Source: Actinomycetes bacterium (GTDB taxonomy: Bacteria > Actinomycetota > Acidimicrobiia > Acidimicrobiales > Ilumatobacteraceae). Taken from it: a stretch of DNA of 6,636 nucleotides. This document shows, one piece after another, positions 1-5,795 of the stretch; within the stretch, counting starts at the first letter, position 1, and each line of letters starts with the position of its first letter. The position numbers were made by a program, and so were the translations under genes. The notes under the pieces are model-generated. The model did no database searches and had not been told where the DNA came from. It saw only the letters and a program-made list of their open reading frames with translations. The stretch lies in assembly GCA_023417265.1 (NCBI GenBank), contig JAEZFY010000043.1:1-6636 (forward strand), given 5' to 3'.

Positions 1-111
1 GGCGTGCCCGCCGACGGCGATCTCGACCGGGGCGAGGTGGCCGAGTTTGCCGGGCGTCACGCCGAGCCCGATGCGGGTGTCGAACAGGCGCGTCGGGGCA
101 ACCGGCACGAA
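1..111 (-). repeat. Start of C-terminal protein repeat 2 of DUF1501 copy 2 (cut by window edge)
   Basis: Residues 596-632. It begins FVPVAPTRLFDTRIGLG and continues LGHLAPVEIAVGGHA, closely matching FVALPPQRLFDTRTGEG and LGHLAPIEIDVAGHA of repeat 2 in copy 1. The rest lies outside the window. Confidence 0.8.
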
Positions 112-1896
112 CCGGTCGCCGGCGACCGCGCCCATCGTGCAGTAGCCGAACACGTCGACGAGGCAGTGCGCCGAGCCGTGCGAGTTGTAGACCTCGATCG
201 CCCCGTCGGCTCCGACGCCGACCGTGACGAGGTTGGGCACCGCTCGGCCGGGACTGCCGTTGACGTTCGAGGTCGCCGGGCGCGGCGTCCCGCTCGGGGA
301 GACGGTGAAGTAGTGCGCCTGGGTGGCGTCGACGGCGGTGACGTTGGCGATCACCGCGGTGACGCCCTCGACAGGGACGCCGGGCACGCCGGCGATCGGC
401 ACCCGGAGCACTGCCCGCGCACCGAGCGGACCGATTGGCACGCCGCCCGTGCCGTCGCGCGTGTCGGCCACGCGGGTGGGACTGATCGGGACGAACGTCG
501 AGAGCCCACCGACCACGGTCGGCACGGGGGCGACCGTTCCCTGGTCGTCGACACGACCGGGCGCTCGGCGGATCAACTGCAGGTCGCCGAACTCGCCACC
601 GAGCACGGTGCTCGCGCCGCCGCCGAGCCAGCCGTCGAGCAGCGAGGCGTAGTACGTGCGCACGTCGACGGTGGGGGTCATCCGCTGCCATTCCCCCGGC
701 GGCAACGCGGCCCGCGCCCCGTACATCCCGCCGCGCACATTGGCGCCGAACACGAGCTGGGCCGAGGCCGAGCCGTGGTCGGTGCCGTGCCCGGCGTTGG
801 CGTGCGACGTGCGCCCGAACTCGGAGAACGTCATCACCGTCACGCGGCTGGCCCACCCCGGGTGGAGCGTCGCGTAGAAACGTTGTACGGCGGCGTTGAA
901 CTCGAACATCCGCGCCCCGTGCATCTCGGGCTGGCCGGCGTGGCTGTCGAAGTCGCCCCAGCCGGCGGTGAGCACGCGGAACCCGAGGTTGGCGTAGATC
1001 AGGCGGGCGATCACCTCCATCCGGGTGATGATCTCGGGGAGCGGCTGGGCGTCGGGGGCCGGAGCGGGCGGGTAGAACGGCGCGGTGGCGGCGACGACGT
1101 CGAACGCCTCACTGGCCGCCTGGGCGACGGCGGTCGGCCACCCGCCGCTGGCGCCCGTCGCCATCGCCCGCACCGCTTGATAGCCGCGCTCGCTGCGCGT
1201 GTCGGTGGCGCTCCCCCATGCGGCGGCCATGTCGGGTACTCCGGTCGCCCGGCTCGCCGCACCGATCACGTGCAGTGGCACGGCACTGCCGACCGAAGCG
1301 CCGGCGTGCAGGTCGGGGCGCCCGCCCGTGTGGCCGTCGAGCCACCGGCCGAGCCACCCGCTGGTGGGGATCCCGTTGGGGCGCGCAGCCATCCACTTGG
1401 CCATCGAGCTGAAGTGCGACAGGTCGGGTGGGTCGGGGAAGCCGACGCCCTCCACGACGGCCAGCTGGCCGGCGTCCCACAACCGTTTCAGTTCGGTGAG
1501 GTACGGGTGCAGCCCGTTGCCGGCGTCGAGCGGCAGCGTCTGCTCGGGGGCGATCGACAGGTCGAGTGGCCCGTTCGTGGTGGTGACGTGGCGCTGCTGG
1601 TAATACGTGGCGTTGTCGGTCTGGACGACGGTGTTGAGTCCGTCGTTGCCGCCGTACATGCCGATCACGACGAGGATCCCGTCGGTGGGGCCGACCGGGC
1701 CGAGCGCCCACGCCGCCGGGTCGAGCCCGGGCACGAACAGGTCGAGCAGCGTGCCGGTGCCGCCGGCGACCAGCCCGGCGCCGGCGCCGATCCCGATCAG
1801 CTGCAGGAAGCGTCGGCGGTCGAGGGCCTGCGGATCGCTGTCGGGGGCTGACAGGTGGGCGAGCGCGCCGGCGGTGGAGATCTCGGTCGGCAGCAT
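1..1896 (-). CDS. Tat-exported DUF1501 protein with C-terminal RLLDTR/DVFGYF repeats, copy 2 (3' end outside the window)
   Basis: My reverse-strand translation from the ATG at 1896 stays open for 632 codons to base 1, so the C-terminus is missing. It parallels the complete 830-residue paralogue throughout: EISTAGALAHL (5-15), the Tat-type DRRRFLQ (26-32) with a glycine-rich segment and an A-W-A (62-64), GMYGGNDGLNTVV (79-91), SHFSSMAKW (160-168), GWGDFDSHAGQPEMH (312-326), TFSEFGRTSHAN (356-367) and GTDHGS (371-376). Over residues 299-396, about 75 of 98 positions match the paralogue by eye. Residues 468-586 are the first C-terminal repeat and a second begins at 596. If it matched the paralogue, about 190 more residues would follow. 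An extra stretch near 104-118 lengthens the region before DAGNGLHP. The start overlaps the DUF1800 stop by one base; no strong ribosome-binding site is seen. Probable secreted alkaline phosphatase-superfamily member of unknown substrate. Confidence 0.93.
   Translation of the reverse strand, partial: MLPTEISTAGALAHLSAPDSDPQALDRRRFLQLIGIGAGAGLVAGGTGTLLDLFVPGLDPAAWALGPVGPTDGILVVIGMYGGNDGLNTVVQTDNATYYQQRHVTTTNGPLDLSIAPEQTLPLDAGNGLHPYLTELKRLWDAGQLAVVEGVGFPDPPDLSHFSSMAKWMAARPNGIPTSGWLGRWLDGHTGGRPDLHAGASVGSAVPLHVIGAASRATGVPDMAAAWGSATDTRSERGYQAVRAMATGASGGWPTAVAQAASEAFDVVAATAPFYPPAPAPDAQPLPEIITRMEVIARLIYANLGFRVLTAGWGDFDSHAGQPEMHGARMFEFNAAVQRFYATLHPGWASRVTVMTFSEFGRTSHANAGHGTDHGSASAQLVFGANVRGGMYGARAALPPGEWQRMTPTVDVRTYYASLLDGWLGGGASTVLGGEFGDLQLIRRAPGRVDDQGTVAPVPTVVGGLSTFVPISPTRVADTRDGTGGVPIGPLGARAVLRVPIAGVPGVPVEGVTAVIANVTAVDATQAHYFTVSPSGTPRPATSNVNGSPGRAVPNLVTVGVGADGAIEVYNSHGSAHCLVDVFGYCTMGAVAGDRFVPVAPTRLFDTRIGLGVTPGKLGHLAPVEIAVGGHA
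139..495 (-). repeat. C-terminal protein repeat 1 of DUF1501 copy 2
   Basis: Residues 468-586 of the left DUF1501 protein. It begins FVPISPTRVADTR, continues with GVTAVIANVTAVDA, PATSNVN and AVPNLV, and ends HCLVDVFGYC. The final aromatic residue found in other repeats is a cysteine here. Confidence 0.87.
805..843. repeat. 39-bp exact direct repeat, left copy
   Basis: Identical by eye to 4734-4772. It lies inside DUF1501 copy 2 and encodes the conserved TVMTFSEFGRTS region. It is the longest perfect match I noticed between the duplicated modules, and reflects purifying selection, gene conversion or both. Confidence 0.85.
1640..1674. repeat. 35-bp exact direct repeat, left copy
   Basis: Identical by eye to 5533-5567. 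It encodes the conserved LVVIGMYGGNDG segment near the start of the DUF1501 domain. Confidence 0.83.
1705..1896 (-). other. Predicted Tat signal region of DUF1501 copy 2
   Basis: Encodes residues 1-64. The layout matches copy 1: n-region with EISTAGALAHL, twin arginine in DRRRFLQ at 26-32, glycine-rich segment (LIGIGAGAGLVAGG) and A-W-A at 62-64. Conservation of the motif after duplication supports a real export signal; the exact cleavage site is inferred. Confidence 0.7.
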
Positions 1897-1898
1897 CA
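1894..1898 (-). other. TGATG stop/start overlap between DUF1800 copy 2 and DUF1501 copy 2
   Basis: The TGA of DUF1800 (1898-1896) and the ATG of DUF1501 (1896-1894) share one base. The sequence before it has no clear Shine-Dalgarno, so coupling by re-initiation is likely. Confidence 0.78.
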
Positions 1899-3293
1899 GG
1901 CGGCGTTCATCTCGGGGCTGACGTAGATCAGCTCGACCAGGTCGTGGAGTTCGTCGAGCTTGGCGTTGACGGCGAACTCGTCGAGCGCGGCGAGTGTGGC
2001 CGCGCCGAGCGAGATGCCCATCAGGTCGGTGATCCGGCGGACCAGCGCGCGCCGCTTGGCGGGGTCGCTCCCGGTGGCCCACACCTCGGTGCGCGGGATC
2101 CATCCGCGGCGCAGGCGCATGCCCGGGCCGTCCCAGTAGTCGGCGAGCACGAAGTACGACACGTGGCGGGCGGCGGCCGCCCGCTGGGCGAACGCGCTGG
2201 CGTTGACGTAGTAGCCGTTGTGACCCCAACCGGCGACGTTGGGCGGGAACAGCAGGCGCTGACCCATGCCGTCGCCGAGCCAGAACGGGAACCCCGGGTC
2301 GGCCGGCACGGTGGTGGTGGCCAGCACGGCGACGAGGTAGTCGACCGGGGCGCGGACGAGCCCTTGGCGCACGTCGGCGGCGTAGAACTCGTCGCGGAGC
2401 AGCAGCGCGCGCAGCCACTGGCGCACGTCGAAGTCCGTCGCCAGGGCGACCCCGCGCAGGTGATCGCGCACGGCGGTCGGGAGCGGCGTGCCGGCGAAGA
2501 ACGCCCACAACTTGCCGGAGAGGAAGTCGGCCGCGATCTCGCGAGTCGGCTGCCCGGCGTGGGGGTCGGCGGTGGCCACGCCGTTGGCGAGCATGATCCG
2601 GATCGTGTCGGGGCCGTGTTGCTGCGGGTCGGGGTTCTGGCAGGTGAGCTGACCGAGCAGGCCGCGCGGGGTCGAGTCGTGGCGCCACCAGCGCCACTCG
2701 TACGTACCGGTGTTGTCGGGGTGGTTGACGACGGTGTGCCCCGTCCACGCCGCGGTGCACGCCTCGACGTCGGCTTCGGTGTAGTTGCCGACGCCGAGCA
2801 GGAACAGCTCCATCAGCTCGCGTCCGAAGTTCTGGTTCGGGGCATCGGCGAAGTTGCGGTCGTTGTCGAGGTAGCGCAGCATCGCCACGGTGGTCGCCAT
2901 CGCGATCGCCAGGTCGCCGAGCTTGCCCAGCCCGCGCTCGCGGTACAGGTCGATCTGCTGCTTGATCACGGCCGTGTTGCCGGCCTTGGCGTCATCCGAC
3001 ACGAAGTGGCCGTGCCAGAACAGGGCCATCTTCTCCTGCACCCGACGAGCGAGTTCGGGGTGGTCAGGGTGCGCGCCGCGCAGCATCGCGTCGATCCAGC
3101 TGCGCGACACCTCGGCGATACGCGACGGGTGGTCGGGGGCCGACATCGCCAGCGGGGCCGGGTTCGGGTCGACCGCGAGCACGTTGTCGACCGCCTGCTC
3201 ACGGGTCAGCGGGACGAGTTCGGCGACGCGTGCCGGCTGAGCGAAGAACTCGGTGCGGCGCAGGAGGTGGGTGACCTCGTCGGGCGCCGGCAT
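1896..3293 (-). CDS. DUF1800 family protein, copy 2 (complete)
   Basis: A 465-residue protein covering the DUF1800 family from its usual beginning (THLLRRTEFF, residues 8-17) to its usual end (YVSPEMNAA). Motifs seen in order: MALFWHGHFVSDDAKAGN (89-106), NQNFGRELMELFLLGVGNY (153-171) followed by TEADV, PTREIAADFLSGKLW (249-263), LLLRDEFY (297-304) and LLFPPNVAGW (347-356). The ATG at 3293 lies 9 nt after the preceding DUF1501 stop and in the same frame as it. No convincing Shine-Dalgarno stands before it, so translation may rely on re-initiation. No signal peptide or membrane segment is visible, although its neighbours are Tat-type proteins; export in complex with a Tat-bearing partner is possible but inferred. 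The stop shares one base with the start of the next DUF1501 gene (TGATG). Biochemical role unknown. Confidence 0.95.
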   Translation of the reverse strand: MPAPDEVTHLLRRTEFFAQPARVAELVPLTREQAVDNVLAVDPNPAPLAMSAPDHPSRIAEVSRSWIDAMLRGAHPDHPELARRVQEKMALFWHGHFVSDDAKAGNTAVIKQQIDLYRERGLGKLGDLAIAMATTVAMLRYLDNDRNFADAPNQNFGRELMELFLLGVGNYTEADVEACTAAWTGHTVVNHPDNTGTYEWRWWRHDSTPRGLLGQLTCQNPDPQQHGPDTIRIMLANGVATADPHAGQPTREIAADFLSGKLWAFFAGTPLPTAVRDHLRGVALATDFDVRQWLRALLLRDEFYAADVRQGLVRAPVDYLVAVLATTTVPADPGFPFWLGDGMGQRLLFPPNVAGWGHNGYYVNASAFAQRAAAARHVSYFVLADYWDGPGMRLRRGWIPRTEVWATGSDPAKRRALVRRITDLMGISLGAATLAALDEFAVNAKLDELHDLVELIYVSPEMNAA

Positions 3294-3302
3294 GGCGCCA
3301 AT

Positions 3303-5795
3303 TCAAGCCGATACGAAGTAGGCGAGGACGTCGGCCAGCACGTCGCACTCGGCGCGCTTGTTGCCGAACGTCACCGCCCCGCCGGCGCCGAGCCGGCAGA
3401 TCACGAGGTTGGCGAGCGTCTGCCCGGGTAGCAGGTTGAGGTTCGACGTCCCCGGCATGTCCTGCCCGGCCGGCCACGCGGTGACGAACGAGGCCGCGGC
3501 AACGTTCGTGGCGGCGACGTTGAGCACGACCGCGACCGCGTCGTCGGGCACACCGCCGCGGCCGGCGATCGTGACGGTCACGGGGGTGGCAGGGCCGACG
3601 CGGGCAGCCGGTGCGCCGGTGCCGTTGCGTGTGTCGAGCAGGCGCTGTGGGGCGATCGCCCGGAGTCGGGCGCCCTCGGCCGTCGCCGTCGCGCCGCCGA
3701 AGTAGCCGAACACGTCGCCGACCGCGTGCTTGCTCGCGCCGGCGCCGTCGAGCGCCACCCGGCCGCCCGCGCCGAGGCGCACGATCGCCAGGTTGGGAAC
3801 GGTGTCGCCGGGCGCGAAGTTGACGTTCGACGTCGGCGCGGTTGCCTGCCCGGCCGGCGTCAGACGTAGGTAGCCGGGCGAGTCGGGTTGCGTCGCCGTC
3901 AGGTTGACGACGACGGCGGTGGCGTCGGCGGGGCCCCCGGCATGGCCGGCGACGTCGATCTCGATCGGGGCGAGGTGGCCGAGCGCGCCGGCCGCCACCC
4001 CCTCACCGGTGCGCGTGTCGAAGAGGCGCTGTGGCGGGAGTGCCACGAAGCGGTCGGTGGGTGCGGCGCTGTCGGTGGTGAAGTACCCGAACACGTCGAC
4101 CAGGCAGTGGGTGCTGCCGTGTGAGTTGAAGACCTCGATCGAGCCGTCGTCGCCGAGCCCGATCACCACCAGGTTGGGCACCGCCCGGCCCGGTCCGCCG
4201 TTGATGTTCGACGTCGCCGGGCGGCCGGTTCCCCCCGGGTAGACCGTGAAGAAGTGCGCCTGGCGGGCGTCGACAGCGGTGACGTTGGCGACCACTGCCG
4301 TGACCCCGGTGGCGGGCACCCCACCCTGGCCGGCGATCGGGACGCGCAGCACCGCGCCGGCCAACAGGGGCGCGGCGCTACGGGTGTCGGTGACTCGCGC
4401 CGGGGTGAGGGCGACGAACTCGCCGGCCACGCTGCCGACGTAGGGCGGCCGCGGTGTGTCGGGCAACCCGGCACTGCCGGTGCCGGGCGCGGCGGCGAAC
4501 AGGCCGAGGTTCTCCCAGGTGCCGCCGAGCACGTCGGTGGAACCACCGCCGAGCCATCCGTCGAGCACCGATGCGTAGTACGAGCGCAGGTCGACGGCGA
4601 AGCCCATCCGCTCCCAGCGCTTGAGATGGCCGATCGCCGGGCGGGCGCCGTACATGCCCCCGCGCACGTTGGCCCCCAACACGAACTGCGGTGCCGAGGA
4701 CCCGTGGTCGGTGCCCTGCCCGTCGTTGGCCCACGACGTGCGCCCGAACTCGGAGAACGTCATCACCGTCACCCGGCTCGCCCAGGCCGGGTCGAGCGTG
4801 GCGAAGAACTGGGTCAGCCCGGCGTTCAGTTCGGCCATCCGGGTGGGGTGCATTTCGGGCTGGTTGGCGTGGCTGTCGAAGTCGCCCCAGCCGACGGTGA
4901 GGACGCGGAACCCGAGGTTGGCGTTGATCAGCCGGGCCGCGATCTGGAGCTTGCGCTCCATCTCGGCGTCGGGCATCGCCTCCTCGGCGGGATAGAGCTC
5001 GGCGAGCTTGGCGTTGACGTCGATCGTGTCGATCACGGCTTGCCCGACGGCGCCGAACCACGGCCCGTTGGCGCCGGTGCGCATCGACCGCAGGGCCGTG
5101 AACGCGCGCAGGTCGCGGGCGTCGGGGTTGCTGCCCCAGCCGGGCGTGCGGTCGGGGACGCCGGTGCCTCGGCTGGCGTTGCCGATCAGGTGGAGCGGCA
5201 CGCCGTTGCCGACCTCGGCCGCGGCGAACAGGTCGGTGCTGCCGCCCAGGTACCCGTCGAGCCAGCGGCCGAGCCAGCCGCTCGACGGCACGCTGTGGGG
5301 CTGCCCGGCCATCCAGTAGGCCATCGAGTTGAAGTGCGACTGGTCGTCGTTCGGGTAGCCGACGCCTTGCACTACGGCGAGTTGGCCGCGGTCCCAGAAC
5401 TGCTTGAGCACGGTCAGGTTGGGGTGCAGCCCGTTGCCGGCATCGAGCGCGAGCGCGGCGTCGGGCGCGATCGCGATGCTGCCGTGCTGCTGGTAATACG
5501 CGGCGTCGTCGAGCGGCACCACCGTGTTGAGGCCGTCGTTGCCGCCGTACATGCCGATCACGACGAGCACGCCGTCGCCGGGACCGATCGGCCCGGCCGC
5601 CCACGCCGACGGGTCGTGCCCGCCGACCATCGCATCGAGCAGCGAGCCGGTCGGCCCACCGACCAGTCCGGCCCCGGCACCCATGCCGATCAGTTGGAGG
5701 AAGCGGCGCCGGTCGAGCGCGTGCGGGCCGCGGTCGGGGCGGGCCGTGAGATGCGCCAGCGCGTCGGCGGTGGAGATGTCGCGGTCGAGGGTCAT
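3303..5795 (-). CDS. Tat-exported DUF1501 protein with three C-terminal RLLDTR/DVFGYF repeats (copy 1, complete)
   Basis: An 830-residue protein. The ATG at 5795 was chosen over one 57 nt upstream because it overlaps the DUF1800 stop as ATGA and gives an N-terminus matching the paralogue (DISTADALAHL versus EISTAGALAHL). Residues 28-34 (DRRRFLQ) fit the twin-arginine consensus and precede a glycine/alanine-rich segment; a conserved A-W-A at 64-66 could be the cleavage site. Residues about 70-435 form the DUF1501 domain: GMYGGNDGLNTVVP (81-94), SHFNSMAYW (153-161), GWGDFDSHANQPEMH (302-316), TFSEFGRTSWAN (346-357) and GTDHGS (361-366). DUF1501 is placed in the alkaline phosphatase/sulfatase-like superfamily, so the conserved Asp and His residues may bind metal (inference). 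Residues 459-827 are three diverged repeats, probably beta-rich. There is no visible sortase motif or C-terminal membrane anchor, so it is probably a secreted soluble or wall-associated protein. Substrate unknown. Confidence 0.94.
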   Translation of the reverse strand: MTLDRDISTADALAHLTARPDRGPHALDRRRFLQLIGMGAGAGLVGGPTGSLLDAMVGGHDPSAWAAGPIGPGDGVLVVIGMYGGNDGLNTVVPLDDAAYYQQHGSIAIAPDAALALDAGNGLHPNLTVLKQFWDRGQLAVVQGVGYPNDDQSHFNSMAYWMAGQPHSVPSSGWLGRWLDGYLGGSTDLFAAAEVGNGVPLHLIGNASRGTGVPDRTPGWGSNPDARDLRAFTALRSMRTGANGPWFGAVGQAVIDTIDVNAKLAELYPAEEAMPDAEMERKLQIAARLINANLGFRVLTVGWGDFDSHANQPEMHPTRMAELNAGLTQFFATLDPAWASRVTVMTFSEFGRTSWANDGQGTDHGSSAPQFVLGANVRGGMYGARPAIGHLKRWERMGFAVDLRSYYASVLDGWLGGGSTDVLGGTWENLGLFAAAPGTGSAGLPDTPRPPYVGSVAGEFVALTPARVTDTRSAAPLLAGAVLRVPIAGQGGVPATGVTAVVANVTAVDARQAHFFTVYPGGTGRPATSNINGGPGRAVPNLVVIGLGDDGSIEVFNSHGSTHCLVDVFGYFTTDSAAPTDRFVALPPQRLFDTRTGEGVAAGALGHLAPIEIDVAGHAGGPADATAVVVNLTATQPDSPGYLRLTPAGQATAPTSNVNFAPGDTVPNLAIVRLGAGGRVALDGAGASKHAVGDVFGYFGGATATAEGARLRAIAPQRLLDTRNGTGAPAARVGPATPVTVTIAGRGGVPDDAVAVVLNVAATNVAAASFVTAWPAGQDMPGTSNLNLLPGQTLANLVICRLGAGGAVTFGNKRAECDVLADVLAYFVSA
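3315..3665 (-). repeat. C-terminal protein repeat 3 of DUF1501 copy 1
   Basis: Residues 711-827. It begins RAIAPQRLLDTRNGTG, continues with AVAVVLNVAAT, GTSNLNL and TLANLVICRLG, and ends ADVLAYF, three residues before the stop. The final motif is LAYF instead of FGYF, the only one of the three to deviate there. Confidence 0.87.
3699..4049 (-). repeat. C-terminal protein repeat 2 of DUF1501 copy 1
   Basis: Residues 583-699. It begins FVALPPQRLFDTRTGEG, continues with ATAVVVNLTAT, PTSNVNF and TVPNLAIVRLG, and ends VGDVFGYF. It is the same unit as repeats 1 and 3, with a spacing of about 123-128 residues between DTR motifs. It contains no cysteine. Confidence 0.88.
4080..4421 (-). repeat. C-terminal protein repeat 1 of DUF1501 copy 1
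   Basis: Residues 459-572. It begins FVALTPARVTDTR, has a middle of the form GVTAVVANVTAVDA, PATSNIN and AVPNLV, and ends HCLVDVFGYF. By eye, 60 of the last 76 residues match repeat 1 of the paralogue, but only about 30 of 76 match repeat 2 of the same protein. Confidence 0.88.
4734..4772. repeat. 39-bp exact direct repeat, right copy
   Basis: Partner of 805-843, in the same codon frame, inside DUF1501 copy 1. The offset between the pair is 3929 bp. Confidence 0.85.
5533..5567. repeat. 35-bp exact direct repeat, right copy
   Basis: Partner of 1640-1674 at the equivalent codons of DUF1501 copy 1. The offset is 3893 bp, consistent with a tandem unit of about 3.9 kb. Confidence 0.83.
5598..5795 (-). 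other. Predicted Tat signal region of DUF1501 copy 1
   Basis: Encodes residues 1-66. A long polar n-region of about 27 residues is followed by DRRRFLQ, which fits the S/T-R-R-x-F-L-K type consensus, then a weakly hydrophobic stretch rich in Gly and Ala, and A-W-A at 64-66 as a possible signal peptidase site. The n-region is longer than is common and is conserved in the paralogue, so it may do more than target the protein. The distance from RR to A-W-A is also long, so the cleavage site is uncertain. Confidence 0.7.
5792..5795 (-). other. ATGA stop/start overlap between DUF1800 copy 1 and DUF1501 copy 1
   Basis: The TGA of DUF1800 (5794-5792) and the ATG of DUF1501 (5795-5793) share bases in a 4-nt overlap typical of translationally coupled actinobacterial genes. 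Confidence 0.8.

Noticed and set aside
4..1851. 615-codon open frame on the plus strand
   Set aside because: It lies antisense to a convincing DUF1501 gene. Its translation is rich in Arg, Gly, Val, Ala and His with no recognisable motif, as expected for the shadow of a high-GC gene.
3294..3302. Promoter or terminator between the two modules
   Set aside because: The gap is only 9 bases, with no hairpin and T-run and no room for promoter elements outside coding sequence.
1944..3431. 495-codon open frame on the plus strand
   Set aside because: It is antisense to the complete DUF1800 gene and crosses into the preceding DUF1501 gene. The composition is low in complexity and it has no family motif.
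3303..4421. Repeated blocks as a DNA-level tandem repeat or CRISPR-like array
   Set aside because: The periodicity is at the protein level with units of about 115-128 codons and strong divergence. There are no short identical repeats with unique spacers.
4378..5604. 408-codon open frame on the minus strand
   Set aside because: It is a shifted frame inside DUF1501 copy 1 with an arginine-dominated translation; the overlapping frame has the real domain motifs.
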